Assembly: GCF_002551245.1 (NCBI RefSeq)
Contig: NZ_NTGZ01000054.1
Location: 1 to 33,533, forward strand
Direction of reading: 5' to 3'
DNA length: 33,533 nucleotides
From: Streptomyces sp. rh34
Lineage (GTDB): Bacteria > Actinomycetota > Actinomycetes > Streptomycetales > Streptomycetaceae
Below, one piece after another: positions 32,113 to 33,533 of the stretch. The notes below the pieces were generated by a model. The model did no database searches, was not told the origin of the DNA, and was given only the letters and a program-made list of their open reading frames with translations. Within the stretch, counting starts at the first letter, position 1. Every line of letters begins with the position of its first letter. A program made the translations under genes and the position numbers.

Positions 32113-32597
32113 CGGCGGCCATGACCACGACCGCCCCCGGCGGCCCGGTCGCCGCCGAGCTGCCCTTCTTCGTGTACGGAACGCTGCTGCCGGGCGAACC
32201 CAACCACGACCTGTTCCTCCGGGGCCGCACGGCGGGGGAGCGGCCGGCCGTGCTGCCCCGGGCCCTGCTCTACGACGGCCCCGGCTACCCGTACGCGATC
32301 GAGGGCCACGGCCGCGTCCACGGCAGGCTGCTCGTCGCGGCGCCCGGGGTGTACGGGGAACTGCTCGGGCTGCTGGACCACCTGGAGGAGTTCCTCGGCC
32401 CCGGCCACCCGCGCAACCTGTACGAACGCGTCGTCCGCGAGGTCGAACTGCCGGGGCAGGGGGCGTCGGAGGCCGGGGAGTCCGTGCGGGCCTGGGTCTA
32501 CCTCGCCGCGGCCGCCGTCACCCGCTCGCTGCGGACCGGCGGCGTCCTCATCCCCGGGGGCCGGTGGACCACCGGCCGCGCGCCGGACGGCTCCTGA
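32109..32597 (+). CDS. gamma-glutamylcyclotransferase-like (AIG2 family) protein
   Basis: The 162-aa protein contains FFVYGTLLPGEPNHDLFLRG, the glycine-rich YGTL substrate loop, then GYPYAIEGHGRVHGRLL and LLGLLDHLEEFLGPGHPRNL followed by YERVVREV, with the Glu pair in the position of the family's catalytic acid. Members turn gamma-glutamyl amino acids into 5-oxoproline, and many bacterial ones are unassigned. The GTG at 32109 overlaps the cutA stop by 4 nt; an ATG at 32121 is an alternative start. It closes a two-gene unit with cutA and is followed by a 9-bp hairpin at 32641-32663. Confidence 0.88.
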   Translation: MTAAMTTTAPGGPVAAELPFFVYGTLLPGEPNHDLFLRGRTAGERPAVLPRALLYDGPGYPYAIEGHGRVHGRLLVAAPGVYGELLGLLDHLEEFLGPGHPRNLYERVVREVELPGQGASEAGESVRAWVYLAAAAVTRSLRTGGVLIPGGRWTTGRAPDGS

Positions 32598-32640
32598 GGG
32601 CTGTCCCCCTGAGGCCGGGTTCCACCCGCCCGGTTTCACC

Positions 32641-32663
32641 CGCCCGGCGCAATCCGCCGGGCG
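32641..32663. terminator. hairpin between converging genes
   Basis: CGCCCGGCG and CGCCGGGCG pair perfectly over 9 bp around CAATC. It lies 43 nt after the cyclotransferase-like gene and about 100 nt beyond the stop of the converging YdcF-like gene. Confidence 0.6.
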
Positions 32664-32762
32664 CGCACGCGCCAGACCGCGCCCGGTGCCGCCTGCGCAC
32701 GCGCGCCCTACCGCTCCCGGGACCGCCGGCGCACGCGCCTCGCACGGCGCCCCGGGGACGCA

Positions 32763-33506
32763 TCAGCGTGCCCCGGCGGCCAGCGCGTCCGTCACGCCCT
32801 GCTCCTCCGGCCCCAGGAACCGCGGGTCGGGCCGGAGCAGGGCGTCCAGCGCCGCCTTGCCGGAGGCCGCCAGCTCCCGGGCGCCGCCGTAGTACCAGGT
32901 GACGTCCCGCGGCTCGTCGACCCCGACGCCGTACGCGTCGATCCCGGCCGACCGGCACAGGGTGACCGCCCGGTGGATGTGGAAGCCCTGGCTCACCAGC
33001 ACCGCCCGGTCGACCCCGAAGATCTTCTTGGCCCGGACGCAGGAGTCCCAGGAGTCGAACCCGGCGTAATCGCTCACGATCCGCTCGTCGGGCACCCCGC
33101 GTCCGGTGAGATACGTGCGCATCGCGTCCGGCTCGTCGTACTCCGCCCGGCTGTTGTCCCCGGTGACCAGAACGACCTTCACCTTCCCGGTGCGGTACAG
33201 CTCGGCCGCCGCGTCCAGCCGGTGTGCGAGGTACGGGGTCGGCCGGCCCTCCCACAGCCCGGCGCCGAACACCACGGCGACCTCCCGCGCCGGAGCCTCG
33301 GCCGTCGTGCCCACCCGGTCGCCGGCCTCCAGCCGCATCCAGGTCGCGGGCGCCAGGGCCAGCACACAGGCGACCATCAGCCCCTGCGCCAGCCGCCGCT
33401 GCACCCGCCGGGCGCGCGGCAGCCGCACCACGGGCCACGACGGCAGCCGGGACCGGGCGGGCAGTCGCAGCCGGGCAGGCAGCCGCGGCACGGACCGGTC
33501 CCGCAG
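32763..33506 (-). CDS. SanA/YdcF-like (DUF218) membrane protein, 5' end cut by the contig end
   Basis: The 247 genomic codons encode an Arg-rich cytoplasmic start, one transmembrane helix (AQGLMVACVLALAPATW) and a DUF218 domain. Its motifs are VAVVFGAGLWEGRPTPYLAH, VKVVLVTGDNSRAEYDEPDA, DYAGFDSWDSCVRAKKIFGV and VLVSQGFHIHRAVTLCRSAG. SanA/YdcF-like proteins act at the cell envelope, and some influence vancomycin tolerance; their chemistry is not settled. The frame continues into adapter sequence and would start MYKRQ, five residues that are not biological. The true start lies beyond the contig. The domain itself is complete. Confidence 0.9.
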   Translation of the reverse strand: MRDRSVPRLPARLRLPARSRLPSWPVVRLPRARRVQRRLAQGLMVACVLALAPATWMRLEAGDRVGTTAEAPAREVAVVFGAGLWEGRPTPYLAHRLDAAAELYRTGKVKVVLVTGDNSRAEYDEPDAMRTYLTGRGVPDERIVSDYAGFDSWDSCVRAKKIFGVDRAVLVSQGFHIHRAVTLCRSAGIDAYGVGVDEPRDVTWYYGGARELAASGKAALDALLRPDPRFLGPEEQGVTDALAAGAR

Positions 33507-33533
33507 CTGTCTCTTATACACATCTCTGATGGC
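33507..33533. other. sequencing-library adapter (Nextera transposon end plus 454 primer A)
   Basis: CTGTCTCTTATACACATCT (33507-33525) is the 19-bp Tn5 mosaic end used in Nextera libraries. The last 8 bases, CTGATGGC, are the reverse complement of the start of the 454 primer A tail (GCCATCAG). This is contamination, not genome. Confidence 0.97.

Noticed and set aside
33224..33529. Plus-strand frame ending in SYTHL
   Set aside because: Its end is adapter sequence, and it is antisense to the YdcF-like gene.

Overview
The window is high-GC actinobacterial DNA with strong G/C bias at third codon positions, frequent GTG starts, several start codons without a ribosome binding site and hairpin terminators without T-tracts. 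The gene content (XRE-DUF397 pair, SigJ-type ECF factor, class F-like sortase, actinobacterial NirBD, DUF5937 and DUF5990 proteins, PPDK) points to a Streptomyces chromosome. No tRNA, rRNA, CRISPR array, transposase or integrase was seen. The right end is not genomic: the last 27 bases are a Nextera/454 library adapter, so the last gene is cut there and the contig ends.

Layout. 1-1500 (minus): an uncharacterised run of four small genes, two of them tandem paralogues and one cut by the window edge. It is divergent from an XRE-DUF5753 regulator plus DUF397 pair (1597-2639). 2640-3826: a broken GntR/UTRA remnant and an HD-domain nucleotidase-like gene. 3972-5299: a SigJ-type ECF sigma factor divergent from a DoxX-like membrane protein, with an ECF41-like promoter. 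5364-9659: a secreted trypsin-like protease, an alpha/beta hydrolase lacking its serine, a HAD phosphatase, glutaminase and a small membrane protein. 9772-11331: a quinone oxidoreductase-like gene and a divergent TetR regulator sharing a short operator. 11345-15612: a GAF-PP2C phosphatase divergent from an arginine/ornithine antiporter and arginine deiminase. 15740-20217: dusB and ppdK, then a three-hairpin terminator. 20864-23766: a DUF5937 regulator, a VOC protein and a Tat-exported PhoX-like phosphatase. 23935-27883: nirBD divergent from a TSUP transporter. 27887-29146: a sortase with a putative wall-protein partner. 29639-33506: DUF5990, class IV aminotransferase, FMN reductase, CutA, a gamma-glutamylcyclotransferase-like gene and a SanA/YdcF-like gene.

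Common threads. Nutrient and redox control can be read from DNA sites: a four-box GlnR-like site in front of nirBD, a PHO-box-like repeat in front of the PhoX-like gene, and a perfect SoxR-type box in the spacer of the FMN-reductase promoter. Three loci release or make ammonium (glutaminase, arginine deiminase, nitrite reductase). At least six genes have a -10-like hexamer ending 6-7 nt before the start codon and no convincing Shine-Dalgarno sequence, which fits leaderless mRNAs.

Most likely to be new: the small-gene cluster opposite the XRE-DUF397 pair, and the sortase with its LPXTG-less partner. All assignments are by eye from translated sequence and memory of families; no search was run.
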